A model generated the notes under the pieces. It did no database searches, was not told the DNA's origin, and was given only the letters and a program-made list of their open reading frames with translations. Shown here piece by piece: positions 34,401 to 44,765 of a DNA stretch of 64,000 nt. The translations under genes were made by a program, and so were the position numbers. Origin of the DNA: Dolomedes plantarius (taxonomy: Eukaryota; Arthropoda; Arachnida; Araneae; Dolomedidae); NCBI GenBank assembly GCA_907164885.2, contig OU015495.1, positions 215,064,224 through 215,128,223 of the forward strand, written 5' to 3'. The stretch's first letter is position 1. Each line of letters starts with the position of its first letter.

Positions 34401-35080
34401 AACCGCTTTTTTACATACTACTGATAAAATTAAGTGCTTTGCAAACAATGAATGTAATCTCTAATTAATTAATTGACATTAAGGCATTAATTAGTCAAAA
34501 ATATGGAAAATTCAGAGACCTATGCAAAGGCCGGGTTGTAGGCCTTTTCTCAATGAAATTTAAGTCCTTAATATATTATTACGATGTATTTATCAAGAAT
34601 GACTTTTGAATATCTTTATGTCAGACAAAGCGAGCCTTACAGAGAGAGTGTCTTTTCGAAAACTACACTGATCATTTCATAGCACTTTAGAGTAAATTAT
34701 ATGCCACATTTCTTTTCCCCAGACCACAGTTATCAGAAGATAAAAGAAAATTCACGCATTTTTTCTCGTTTTACCTCCTTCAAGTACGTGTAGCAAACGA
34801 TGATATGCAAAAAATCCTGATCAACAGGAAAACAGTATAAAGTAATAAAATCAGTAAACGGACTTAAATTAATAAACCTTCATTGATCTCTAAGCTTGAA
34901 ACTTAACCTTTTAAAAATTAAACTTAAACAATTGTTTAAAAGACAAGCAGGCGAAATATTTAAAAAAATGGATTTTCCTAGTGAACTTTAACTCTGTGGT
35001 ACCTTGACCTCGATAAAGAAACAACTTTCTTGGAATCACATATGATAAATACCCTCTCATTTATAAGCTGGTTTACATGG
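34400..35080 (+). repeat. Ancient duplication, copy 1
   Basis: Shares ordered blocks with 36070-36680: 'gtcttttcgaaaactacactga' -type text (34650 and 36271), 'aaagtaataaaatcagtaaa' (34840 and 36477) and 'agcttgaaacttaacctttt' (34892 and 36513). Divergence is substantial, with many indels. No terminal repeats mark it as a mobile element. Confidence 0.65.
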
Positions 35081-35214
35081 CATTATCGAAAATCACGCTC
35101 TTTATGGTTTATGGGACAGCACGTACCATCCTAAACTTTGAAGATCCTATTTTATATTGAAATTCAGATTAGCTACGAATAAACGTTGATAGTAATCTAC
35201 AAATAGCAAAATGG
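35081..35214. other. No gene or element recognised
   Basis: Short AT-rich link between the duplication and the GC-richer stretch that follows. Confidence 0.5.
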
Positions 35215-35710
35215 GAGCATCACGGTATTTGCAGCATGTGAGCACGCGCTGCAATGAATACAAACATCTCTGGTTCCCTCAAAACCTCGAAAAGAAATTT
35301 TCTTCACAACACGAGAGTTGAGAAAGAGCTTGCCCGGAGCGAGCAAAGGGAAAAAGTGGCTCCGAAAAACACAAAAGAGTCGCGCGAATGGGTTCATATA
35401 CTTATTAGACAAGCCAACAAAATGCGGCGTCGGAACTGGGTCAGTCCAAGGTAAAAATCCACAGCGCATTTGAAAGCGACGGACGCAGAATAACAAAGAT
35501 CAACGATGGAAAGGAAGGAGGTTAATTTGGCCAAAGTAACGCAACAAAGGAAGCCGGACCTGAAGAAAGATCGGGCTAAAACAATGCGTCGGGAAATCTG
35601 AAGGACTTGATGTGAGCAAGCGGCAGGGCGTGCCGGTTTAAGGCTGGACGCACGAAACAGACGCATAAACAACGGCACGTGATTTTCGAGATAAGCTCCT
35701 ATCTTAGGGC
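35215..35710. other. GC-richer unique stretch, candidate regulatory DNA or untranslated exon
   Basis: About 500 bases close to half G+C by eye, against roughly one third for the window. Frames are open on both strands (35254-35454 plus, 35197-35496 and 35394-35678 minus), but none resembles a known protein. A donor-like 'ccaaggtaaaaat' occurs at 35445. It lies between the two copies of an old duplication and just before a SINE. Confidence 0.3.
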
Positions 35711-35811
35711 GACATTTATTTCAAGGGGAAGGGCAGTAGTACGGAGTTCGATGGTAAAAAGTTGATTACAGTGACACGTTCAAGACTCCTGTATAGAAGG
35801 GCAGGATGATG

Positions 35812-35940
35812 GCCAGGGCACTGGCGTTCAGTACCAGACTCTGTGGGTTCTTGGCCTGGACATTTGAAGCCGTTCGGAATCGGCTTTAAGCAGTAGGTCC
35901 CGGCCTAATTAGCCCTCGTATAGCAAAAATTAACCAAACC
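35812..35940 (+). repeat. SINE family A, forward copy
   Basis: The head 'gcactggcgttcagtaccag' and 'actctgtgggttcttggcct' (B box damaged by a small deletion) is followed by a body 'gccgttcggaatcggcttta', 'taattagccctcgta' and 'agcaaaaattaacc'. These match the minus-strand copy at 25600-25742 closely. Confidence 0.75.
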
Positions 35941-36069
35941 AGTATATTAGACTATGCTTACCTTCACTACACAGCATGCTTCGATTTTTTTTTATCCCTC
36001 TATTTAATTTCGGAATGAGGAACCCGAATGTGATCTGCCATTTGACGGAGGCAGTGAACAGAATAGTAA

Positions 36070-36680
36070 TTCAACCGTTTTTTAGAAACTACTTATAGAA
36101 TTTTGTGCAAATACTGAATATAAGGTCAACACTACGGCATTCATTAGACGGAAATATACATAATGAAGGGACAGGCTCCGCTTTGAAACCTTCACATATT
36201 TTTACAAAGTATCGATCTAAAACGGCCCTTAAGTATGTTTCTGTTACACGACAACGGCCAAACTCAGACAATATCTTTTCGAAAATTGCACTGAAAAATT
36301 ATACAACACTCAGACTAATATAGAAATTTGCCATATTTTTGCTTTCACCAGATCAAAGTTAAAAGAAAATTTTCGCTCTTTTTCTTAAACCTTCTACAAG
36401 AATGGTAAAAGAAAACGTGCGTGAATTTTCATTGGGGTACGGGAAACACAACCTGATCAACTGAGATGAAGTATAAAGCAATAAAATCAGCAAATGGACC
36501 TAAATTGATCTGAGCTTGAAACTTAACCTTTTAAATTAGTAGATTGTTTGAAAATTAAAAGACTACAGGCGGACAAAATATTTACAAAATGATAGATTCT
36601 CCTCGTCAAATTTATTAAACCTCGTTAAACACGTTAACATATAAAAGAAACAGTTTTGTTGGGACCAAATATATTAAACT
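36070..36680 (+). repeat. Ancient duplication, copy 2
   Basis: Partner of 34400-35080, same orientation, about 1.6 kb away. Strongest identity is at 36470-36540. Confidence 0.65.
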
Positions 36681-39431
36681 GTTTTCATACACGTTCAAAT
36701 TTGACCATACATGCGACGAGAGCTCCCTATAAAGTGCTTGTATGACATCGTATACAAGATCAAGTGCTTTTCCGCCGTTTTTGTAAATGCAAGAGAAATC
36801 TTAATTTCATACTTTCATGTTTTCGACCGACAAAAGTATACACTGAGCTGTACAAATAAAAAGCTACTCCTTAAGAATTTCGTCAAACATTAAAAGTTGA
36901 AGTCAATCAGAAAAATCTAAAGACAAGGTTTCAGCTCTTTGTGCCGTAGGTTCGACTTCCTCTACCATAATGTAGCACACGAGTATTTTATCATTCAATA
37001 TTTCCCAGACTGGACACTTTAAGAAACAAGTTCTTTATACAGAAAGCGTCTATCTCAAGCATACCATCTAGATATAGTGTTGAGGATATGACTATATTAT
37101 CATGCTACCACATAAAAATATAGACCAAATAGTGATATTCATTATTTAATAAATGCAGACTGATGAGCAAACAGTAAGAGGGCAGGAAATAAATGCAACT
37201 TAAAAAAATCAAATTAAAACTTCGGCATTACAAAATAATAATACCCTCACTTGATTTCAGAAACCTCTAAGGATTGTTACTTTTCCCCCTCTCACCAGTT
37301 AATACTTTATTAATAGCTAAGATTAGTTATCTTCTCATTCATTTCAAAGGAAATACATAGCTTATTTTTAACTTGTAATCGCTCCAAACATATTCCCAAT
37401 ATCCCCCACCCCCATCCCCTGAAAAATAAACTAAGAATAATCCCTTACTGTTAAGGTTTTACTTTTGTGCACATAATACAGATAATGATGCAGTAAGAAA
37501 TATAATAGTAATAATAATAATAATAAAATCCAGAGCACTCAACATCTACTACTTCAGTTATAATTACAAAATACAAGAAAAATAAATTTAAAATCCCAAC
37601 ATTTTAGGAAATAATTACAATTCTTCGTCGATGAGTACAGCTGCTTTAGTAGCAGAGGCCAGAGGCATGCAACAACCAACGTGCGCATTTTGTTTCCCCC
37701 ACAGGTCTATCTTCTGCCCCGGGACGCAATCGCCTGACCTCAGTGATGGGCTGGAACTGGTTTGATTAGTATGGCACGACCTGGCTTCAGTAGCTGCCCC
37801 TCGCAGAGAAACCCAACAAACTCTGGATGATTATTTACCCGAATGCCATCAGAGCATTTAATATACGGCTCAAGTCGAACCACTGTATCGACCCGCCTTA
37901 TCTCACATCACCGAATCTTCGCAAATATTGCAAAACAGGAGACTTCGCATAGCAAAGCAGTATTGTTGAGCAGCAATAATGCTGAAGCTGTCACAAAATA
38001 TCATTGAAATTTTTGAGAGTGCATGCTGACTGAAAAAACAAGCGATTTCGACATTAAAATGCGAGATACAGACAAAATTAAGGCATATTAAATGACATAA
38101 CATCAACATTTCTGTAACTGTTTGCAGTCTCTGAGATGATTCCTCTTACTTACTGCCAACAACAGAGGTAATGAGACGCATTACGCTAATAATAAGAAAA
38201 ACATGAACATAAAAGATGATCATCAATTCGCACTGCCAAAATTTTCAGAAAAAGGATTTTCTCGGGGGACCCAGTCTTCTACTTCTCATTCGAACCAAAG
38301 GGACAAATGTTCCATAGTCTAAAACGGATACATTTTACTAAAATATGTACGCATTTTGTATGCTAACACGAATTCCTCTCTCGAGATCGAACTAGACAGT
38401 ACGCAAATATCACTCTAGATACACAGAAAAATATTTATAAGCGGTAGTTTTAAATGTAAAGTAAATTTTTCTTATTCAACCTACCTCTCTCCTATACCTA
38501 GTTTTCAAAGGGCCGAACTTAAAAATTCGAGATCGTAAAGAAAAGAGTACCTTTTAGAACGTGACAGTCGTTGTAATAGTTATTTCATAGATAATATCAG
38601 GCTGCGGAGAAATCATACTCAGCTGTCGCATTAAAGTGAGAAGAATTAAGGTTTACAGTGTCACACTACTTTGGAGTATAAGTGCACATTTGAAAAACCT
38701 ATTGACTTTTATAATAAAACCCCATGATACGATATTTCACTTTCGGCAAAAGCCCACAGCTCACGGCACAAACGCAATCATGCGAGCGAAATTTTTACTG
38801 CCAATATGTCAGTCATTCGTCCGATGTACAGTCGGGAAGCATCGATAAGCAGTTTAAATCGACAGAGAAAAATATAACTCTGCCAACCGAATCCACGGCT
38901 TGTAAGAATCAGCAAGGCGGAATGTATTATTAGAGAGAGAGAGAGAGAGCAACATAATCATTCACGTAAGTCACAAGGTTACATCCAGTTGCTCGAGTTG
39001 CGCAGCTTTTTAATAAGGCCACTACAGTGACCTTAGATAACACGGCGTCTAACCACGAAGTCCTTGGGGGAACAGGAATGAATATCGACGGCAGCAGAAA
39101 AGCTAGACTATTAAGCATATTCACGACATGTTTTTAAAAGACGATTTGTACAATTACATTACATCCCTAACAGGAAATCGAGATATTTCACAAGTACAGT
39201 ACGTGTGCTCCTAACTGCAGCACATAAAATAGCTAAACAGAAAAACCAGTCTTACCAAAAATATGTTATAAACTGCCATCTTCAATAATAATACAAAGCA
39301 ACAATTGGTTTTTCAGCAGCACTATTGCTTTTCATTGTTATAAACCTACAGTTCAAACTCGACAAAACCCATTAATATTGGTTTTTCCATAGGTTAGATA
39401 CGCTATAGGAATCTTTTGCAGCACGCACGCA
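36681..39431. other. No gene or element recognised
   Basis: AT-rich with scattered balanced parts (37670-37890, 38620-38930). (GA)n at 38933-38949. Possible SINE-like wording at 37800-37900 ('gaatgccatc', 'caagtcgaaccac') was too weak to call. Confidence 0.45.
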
Positions 39432-39550
39432 AGCTAATTAAACCGGGACCCTGCAGTTTAAAGTCTATTCCGAACAGCTACAAACATCAATACAAACAGC
39501 AGGCCTCAAACCCACAGACTCTATTACCGAGTGCTATGTTTGGAACGCAC
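39432..39550 (-). repeat. SINE family A, degraded copy
   Basis: Minus strand: 'ctcggtaatagagtctgtg' and 'ggtttgaggcctgctg' (decayed B box), followed by 'agctgttcggaatagacttt' and 'cccggtttaattagc', parallel to the 25600 and 35812 copies. Confidence 0.6.
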
Positions 39551-40334
39551 ACTCTCCAACTGGATCGTAACCTTATTTCCGCATAACCGTTCCAAAAATT
39601 GTCGAAACTTATCACTAACTCAATAAAAGAACAATAAATTCGTAATTATCGAACTCTCTTGACTTCCAAACTGAACCCCTTTCCCGATAGAAAAATTCTT
39701 CTCCAACACCAGCGATATTCAAATAATCGCATAACAGCAAACGAATCGATACATACATACATTACGCAGGACATGATTTCTAAAAAACGGGATTTCCGTG
39801 TTCGTGCGCACTCAGTTGTAAACATGTCGTGGATGTATTTGCCACATCGGAAACTAACTGTGCCTCAAAAGGTTACAGTTTAAATTGATGCTGTTACAGA
39901 ATTAAAAAAAAAAAAAATAAAATTCTCTTTGGGGGAGGATCGAAATACTCGATATCGAAAGTAATACCCCCCCCCCCCCCCGCAAGTAACTGAAGTTTTC
40001 TAACGATGAGGTGGGACAAAACTTATTACCCTCTTAATAAAACTGATAATAAATTATGACATAAAATGCATAATTAAATGTGATACAAGATTTTTTTTTT
40101 TTTTAGTTTCCTCATTTTAAAATAATTTTTATAGCTAGGGTACGGAGTAATATCAAGCATAAATAAAGAATTAAGTCACTTCTAAAAAAAATTTTATATA
40201 AAGGACTAGAATAATGATGGCTCGAAGATTCGTTAGAATATTTATCTGTGCATGTATACACTTTCCTAAATGAAAATTTTTCATTTAATGACTTTCTTTT
40301 TAATATTCAGTTTTACTGAGGCCAGTTTTAAAAT
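39551..40334. other. No gene or element recognised
   Basis: Contains a C15 run at 39966-39980 and poly-T at 40091-40104. The 74-codon frame at 39659-39883 is unrecognised. Confidence 0.45.
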
Positions 40335-40435
40335 GAAGACTCTCAGTTTAAAGACGAATCAGAACACTCATGTCCACAGGAGGATTCGAATCCACGGACT
40401 GGTGTCGAATGCCAGCGCCATTCGGCCGTCGAAGG
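40335..40435 (-). repeat. SINE family A, head-rich copy
   Basis: Minus strand: 'gctggcattcgacaccagtc' then B box 'gtggattcgaatcctcctgt', followed by a shortened body 'tgattcgtctttaaactg'. Confidence 0.65.
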
Positions 40436-40509
40436 AATATTTAAAAAACACTGTGGGAATACAAAGAATTCGGCAATAAAAGAAACAAAAACATTCATGT
40501 AAATAAAGA

Positions 40510-40675
40510 GTTGGGTCTATGTCCTAGTCATATGGAGGGTTATATGGAGAGTTGGATATCATATGGAGAGTTGGGTCATATGGAGTCATATGGAGTCATA
40601 TGTTGGATATCATATGGAGAGTTGGGTCATATGGAGTCATATGGAGAGTTGGGTCATATGTCCTAGTCATAAGTC
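40510..40675. repeat. Minisatellite of 'gtcatatggagagttgg' units
   Basis: Irregular tandem array of 'tcatatgga' followed by 'gagttggg' or 'gagttggatatca' units, at least eight tcatatg cores. The outer phrase 'tatgtcctagtcat' occurs at both ends (40519 and 40658). Confidence 0.9.
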
Positions 40676-40782
40676 TCGTGTGAGATAGACTTATACTATA
40701 TGAGGAGGAATCTGAAAATACAAGGTGCGCCCATAAAGTAACAGGACAATTTTTTTATAAATAAGAAAAATATGTCTCACCT

Positions 40783-40955
40783 TCAAATAAATTTATCTCC
40801 TTCAAAATAATCGCCGAAGGTGTCTATGCAATTTTTCAAACGTTTCTCCAAGTCATCGAAACACTGTTTATAGGCGTCGGAACTGACCGTTCGCAAGATA
40901 CGCGTAACATTTGATTTAATATCCGAGACGTTTTCGAATTTCTGTCCTTTCGTGG
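40783..40955 (-). pseudogene. mariner transposase C-terminus, inverted copy
   Basis: Read on the minus strand, the left arm is open for about 57 codons to a stop at 40783-40785. It contains NVTRILRTVSSDAYKQCF, then DDLEKRLKNCID and FGDYFEGDKFI, the usual tail of mariner transposases. It lacks the in-frame TGA seen in the other arm. There is no catalytic region, so it is not functional alone. Confidence 0.75.
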
Positions 40956-40992
40956 ATTTTGCATTTTTTAGTAAAAAAGGACATATTCACCC

Positions 40993-41414
40993 GAATTTGT
41001 TCCCGAGATTCAAACAATTAATCAGTATTTTTACGAGGAGGTGCTTTTTCGATTAAGAAACAGGATAAAGCGAGTTAGGAAGGAACTGTTTGATTCTGGG
41101 CAATGGTTTTTTTTACAAGATAATGCTAGGCTCCCTACAGCAACTTCTGTACAACAATATCTTGCTAAGCATTCAATTGCAATGATAAATCACCCACCCT
41201 ATTCTCCCGACTTATCACCAGCTGTTTTTTCCTTAAGATGGCCAGGAAAGGACAGAGATTTGCAAACGTCGCGGATATTAAATGAAATGTTACGCGTATT
41301 TTGCGAACGGTCAGTTCCGACGCCTATAAACAGTGTTTCGGCGACTTGGAGAAACGTCGGAAAAATTGTATAGACTCCTTTGGCGATTACTTTGAAGGAG
41401 GTAAATTTATTTGA
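40993..41414 (+). pseudogene. mariner transposase, C-terminal half, broken
   Basis: Homology starts at EFVPEIQTINQYFYEEV and runs through ELFDSGQWFFLQDNARL (second catalytic Asp in QDNA) to HPPYSPDLSPAVF. In mariner DD34D enzymes the position after SPA should be the third catalytic Asp; here it is Val (GTT). Beyond about 41250 the homology shifts frame: FANVADIK, a TGA stop, then NVTRILRTVSSDAYKQCF to FGDYFEGGKFI and a stop at 41412-41414. The N-terminal DNA-binding half is absent. It is inactive for three independent reasons: truncation, frameshift with stop, and a lost catalytic residue. Confidence 0.85.
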
Positions 41415-41468
41415 AGGTGAGTCATATTTATAAAATATTATCCGGTTACTTTATGGGCGCACCTTGTA

Positions 41469-43035
41469 TCGAATGAACCGCCAACTAACTTCCCAATTTC
41501 CTTAAGTCGACGAATGCGAAATATTGCTGGAACTGCCATCAGCAGCGTGCTGCGCATGCCACCTGATTTTGATTATCTTCACAAATCTCAACACTAGGAA
41601 TCGGAACCAGATGGAGGATAATCTTGCCACTTTTTTTTCCCTTTTAAATTGATTCCGCAGCCAAAATCTTAATTGCTCACGAAAGTCGTGAATGATAACT
41701 TACTTGAAGCAAGTTATCGCAAAAATAGACCTCTTGATGCAGACAGACGTCAGATTGATTTCCTTCTACAGAACCAATTCTCGCCGTGCTTTTCATTTAT
41801 GCTTAAATGGCTGCCAGCGGTCGATTGGGGTCGTCCACGGTTTCTCATTCTAAATATACCATTAACGGCAAAATAAGAAAGTGGTTTGCCGAGGAAAGTA
41901 GACCAGCATAACCTACACGTAACATCTGGAATTAGGTAAATTGGATTCGTTTTTCCTATTTGAAAGTTTTATAGAAAAAAAAATATTGTTACTTAACATC
42001 GCCTGTCTAAACATGCAATATGATTTAATCACCGAGATCTGAAAATGAGGTACAGGAAGTCATTTCGGTGTTAGTACCTTGGATTTATTTCGTTGATCTA
42101 TAAAAAATTTATTTATATTTCCTAAAGAGAGAAGTTTTGATAATTATCAACCTTTTATAGCTAGCATGGTGTAAGTAGATTCACGAAGGAAACGATTAGA
42201 AAACATTCCGCATTTTATTTTTCAATTAACTGTACAGAAAACCAAGGAATGCCTTCAACATTCCAGGTAACAGAAAATAAATGTGCTGCTTTTGGCAACG
42301 CCTATGAAAGAAAATGTTTTACTTTAAAATTATAAAATGCAAAATTTGATTAATTTTGATTAAAATTGACAAACGAATGCAAATTTATCGTCAGTTGTTA
42401 TCTGACCTTAATTTTGCATCTGTTGATATTAAAAATGAAGGGACGGATTTGATAATGAATATGCCTCAAAATGCAGGATTACTTGCCGTATAGTCACCAG
42501 TATATTTTTAACAGAATTTCTTTTTTTAAAGAATTTCGTCATAAAAGGCATTTTAATGCACGTTTCCATGGAATAAGAAAATATTATGATAGCTAGACTA
42601 AATAATGGCAAATTCAAATTACATTTGAAACGAAACATTGAGAATTCATAACATGAGAAATTTTTAAAATTCTTTCCACAGTACTCCGAACAACGCGTTC
42701 GTTGTAGTGACCTGATTGCCCCCTCCCCCCCCCCCCCCCAAAAAAAAAGAACATGCGTCGCGTACACGACTGTAACTTAACCGTCCTATTTTTAATTTAA
42801 AATAATGCCGGCTAAGATGACGGATATAAAAAAGTAACTCTTTTAAAACGGAAAGATTGTACTTTTTTTAATTAACACATAATTTATCATCATGTTTCAT
42901 TCGATTGATATCTTATCATATAAAAAAAATGTTCTACTTTATAATTTAATATATTATTAAAAAATTAAAACTTTTATACCCGATTAAAACGCATTCGGTT
43001 TTCAGGGCACAAATCTAAAATATTAAAATTCATAA
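41469..43035. other. No gene or element recognised
   Basis: AT-rich. C15-A9 compound homopolymer at 42725-42748. The long minus-strand frame at 42429-42767 is produced partly by it. Confidence 0.5.
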
Positions 43036-43561
43036 TCTATATACTATATAAAGCAGTTCCGTAACTGACTGACTGACTGACTCACTGACATACAACGCAC
43101 AGACCAAACCGCTGGACCTAACGGCTGACATTTTGCATGGCGATTCTTCTTATGGTGTAGGGGTGCACTAAGAAAGATTTTTGAAAAAATTTTCTTAATT
43201 TTTTTAAATTAAATTTTTAAGCCGTTTTAGTAACCTTTTTTTAAGTTTGCATTTAAAATAATAATCGGAGGGTTATAAAATTTATATCGCGAGAAAGATC
43301 CTAAAAATTCCTTTAAAATGAAATCTTTTTCTAACTCTCGAACCTCGATTTTCCGATCTCTTTCGAACCTCGATTTTCCGATTTCTGGTGAATTTTTAAA
43401 GATTCATTTTTAGAATTTAATCACGTGATTTCTATTTCTGGTACTTTAAATAAATTTATCGTCACGTGCATAACAACTAAATAGACAAAAAAATATTTTT
43501 TTTCTTTCTAATGCAGCAGACGATTGGATATTATAAAAAAAAAATAAATATGCCTTACGAT

Positions 43562-43623
<62 letters not shown>

Positions 43624-43746
43624 CATCAACTGTATACATTGATCGTCGCCTTTATTATAAATAATTTTTTTTGGCATTAATTGCATCCATTGACCGTTGT
43701 ATTTAATTTGAATGTACTGCGTAGCGAAGCGCGGGTTTTCAGCTAG
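43036..43746 (+). mobile_element. Complete non-autonomous Helitron, copy 4
   Basis: Begins TCTATATACTATATAAAGCA after A (43035) and ends CTAG before T (43747). It carries 'actgactgactgactcactg', 'gcatggcgattcttcttat', an internal (AT)n at 43573-43621 and the terminal 'gcgtagcgaagcgcgggt' hairpin. It is 711 bp, closest in layout to copy 2. A local 19-base duplication of 'cgaacctcgattttccga' text lies at 43338-43382. Confidence 0.9.
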
Positions 43747-44208
43747 TCCTTCATATATAAAAAACAGCAGCGAGGCACTGCTGGATTTTCACTGCAACAC
43801 CTCCGCTTTCGCGTGAAATCTGAGGGATGCCGCAGTGGAGTCATTTCTTGTCGGCGCACAAGTCAATAGCGGAGCCAGATCAGTGACCTTTCTCCGTCTC
43901 GCCCCTCCCCCCATAAAATTATTTTTACTTTCTCACAGAAAATCCAATTGAATAAAAGCGGACATTTCTCTTAACGATTCAGTGACAAAGTTTAAGAGAA
44001 GGATAGGTCAGAAAGTATGTTAATTTACATACAAAACAGTATCTCGGGAATCTATTAAAATGGTAAAAAAAAAAGGGGGGGGGGAGTGGAGGTTCCAAAA
44101 AAATTGTTTAGATGAATTTCTTACCAGAAGGGTTTTATTTAGTCTAAAATTAGGTGATTATTCCCAGGCGAACAATATCCAAATGAACAATCTACGAAAC
44201 TACTGATT
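43747..44208. other. No gene or element recognised
   Basis: Contains the short palindrome CAGCAG-n7-CTGCTG at 43767, a GC-richer part to 43910, and an A-then-G run near 44066-44083. Confidence 0.45.
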
Positions 44209-44765
44209 AAGGCTGCTATGTACTAAGAAAAAAAATCGTATTTCCCTTTTCCTCTTCTTGCAGACTCTTGTGGTAGGAGGAGTCCAGTCGACAGTTCGAG
44301 AATTCCACCCCCCTTAGGATTGACATTTTGAGGGATCGTAATGGCTCTCTCTCTATAGGGGGGTTGAGCGCTGCCCCCAAATTTTTTATTTAAAATATAT
44401 TTTTGGCAACTATGTACAGGTACATAAATGCCGATAATCCAATAAAATTGGTATTGTCAGAGAGCCCGAACTTTTCTGCAAAGCGCTACGGGATTCATTT
44501 TATAAATTTCGTCCACGGAAGGAATTTATGAGCGTTTAAAACACACTATACCAGATTTTTCCCCGAATAATTTAAATTTTAAAATATTAATTGGATTTAA
44601 GAAAAAAAACGAAAAATGTCCACAAATGTAAAATTTCTTTCTCTATTACGGAGTACAATTTTTAAAAAAAATCTTTGAATCCAAGTCGGCAATCCGTGGA
44701 CACATTTTCTCCATAGGTTGACACTGAGGTGAGCGAATCCAATGGGGTTAGTACATAGCAGCCTT
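44209..44765. mobile_element. 557-bp TIR element, superfamily unknown
   Basis: AAGGCTGCTATGTACTAA at 44209-44226 and its exact complement at 44748-44765. Pairing stops sharply after 18 bases. No target-site duplication is evident with these borders (ACTGATT left, GACGAGG right). The interior is non-coding, with poly-C and poly-A patches. The perfect 18-bp match at 520 bases separation makes chance unlikely. Confidence 0.75.

Larger units (their letters stand above)
40721..41466. mobile_element. mariner-derived foldback element with about 230-bp inverted arms
   Basis: TA (40719-40720) then CAAGGTGCGCCCATAAAGTA; the right end is the complement, followed by TA (41467-41468). Pairing continues for about 235 bases at the left (to about 40955) and 225 at the right (from about 41242), far longer than normal mariner ends. 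Both arms carry the 3' end of a mariner transposase gene in opposite directions, so the element was made by inverted duplication of a mariner 3' end. Confidence 0.85.

Noticed and set aside
35197..35678. Protein-coding exon
   Set aside because: Frames open on both strands and no recognisable protein; kept only as a GC-richer stretch.
37690..37890. Another SINE
   Set aside because: Only isolated B-box-like words; no coherent head or body.
40510..40675. CRISPR-like array
   Set aside because: Units are contiguous and irregular without unique spacers, in a eukaryotic context; it is a minisatellite.
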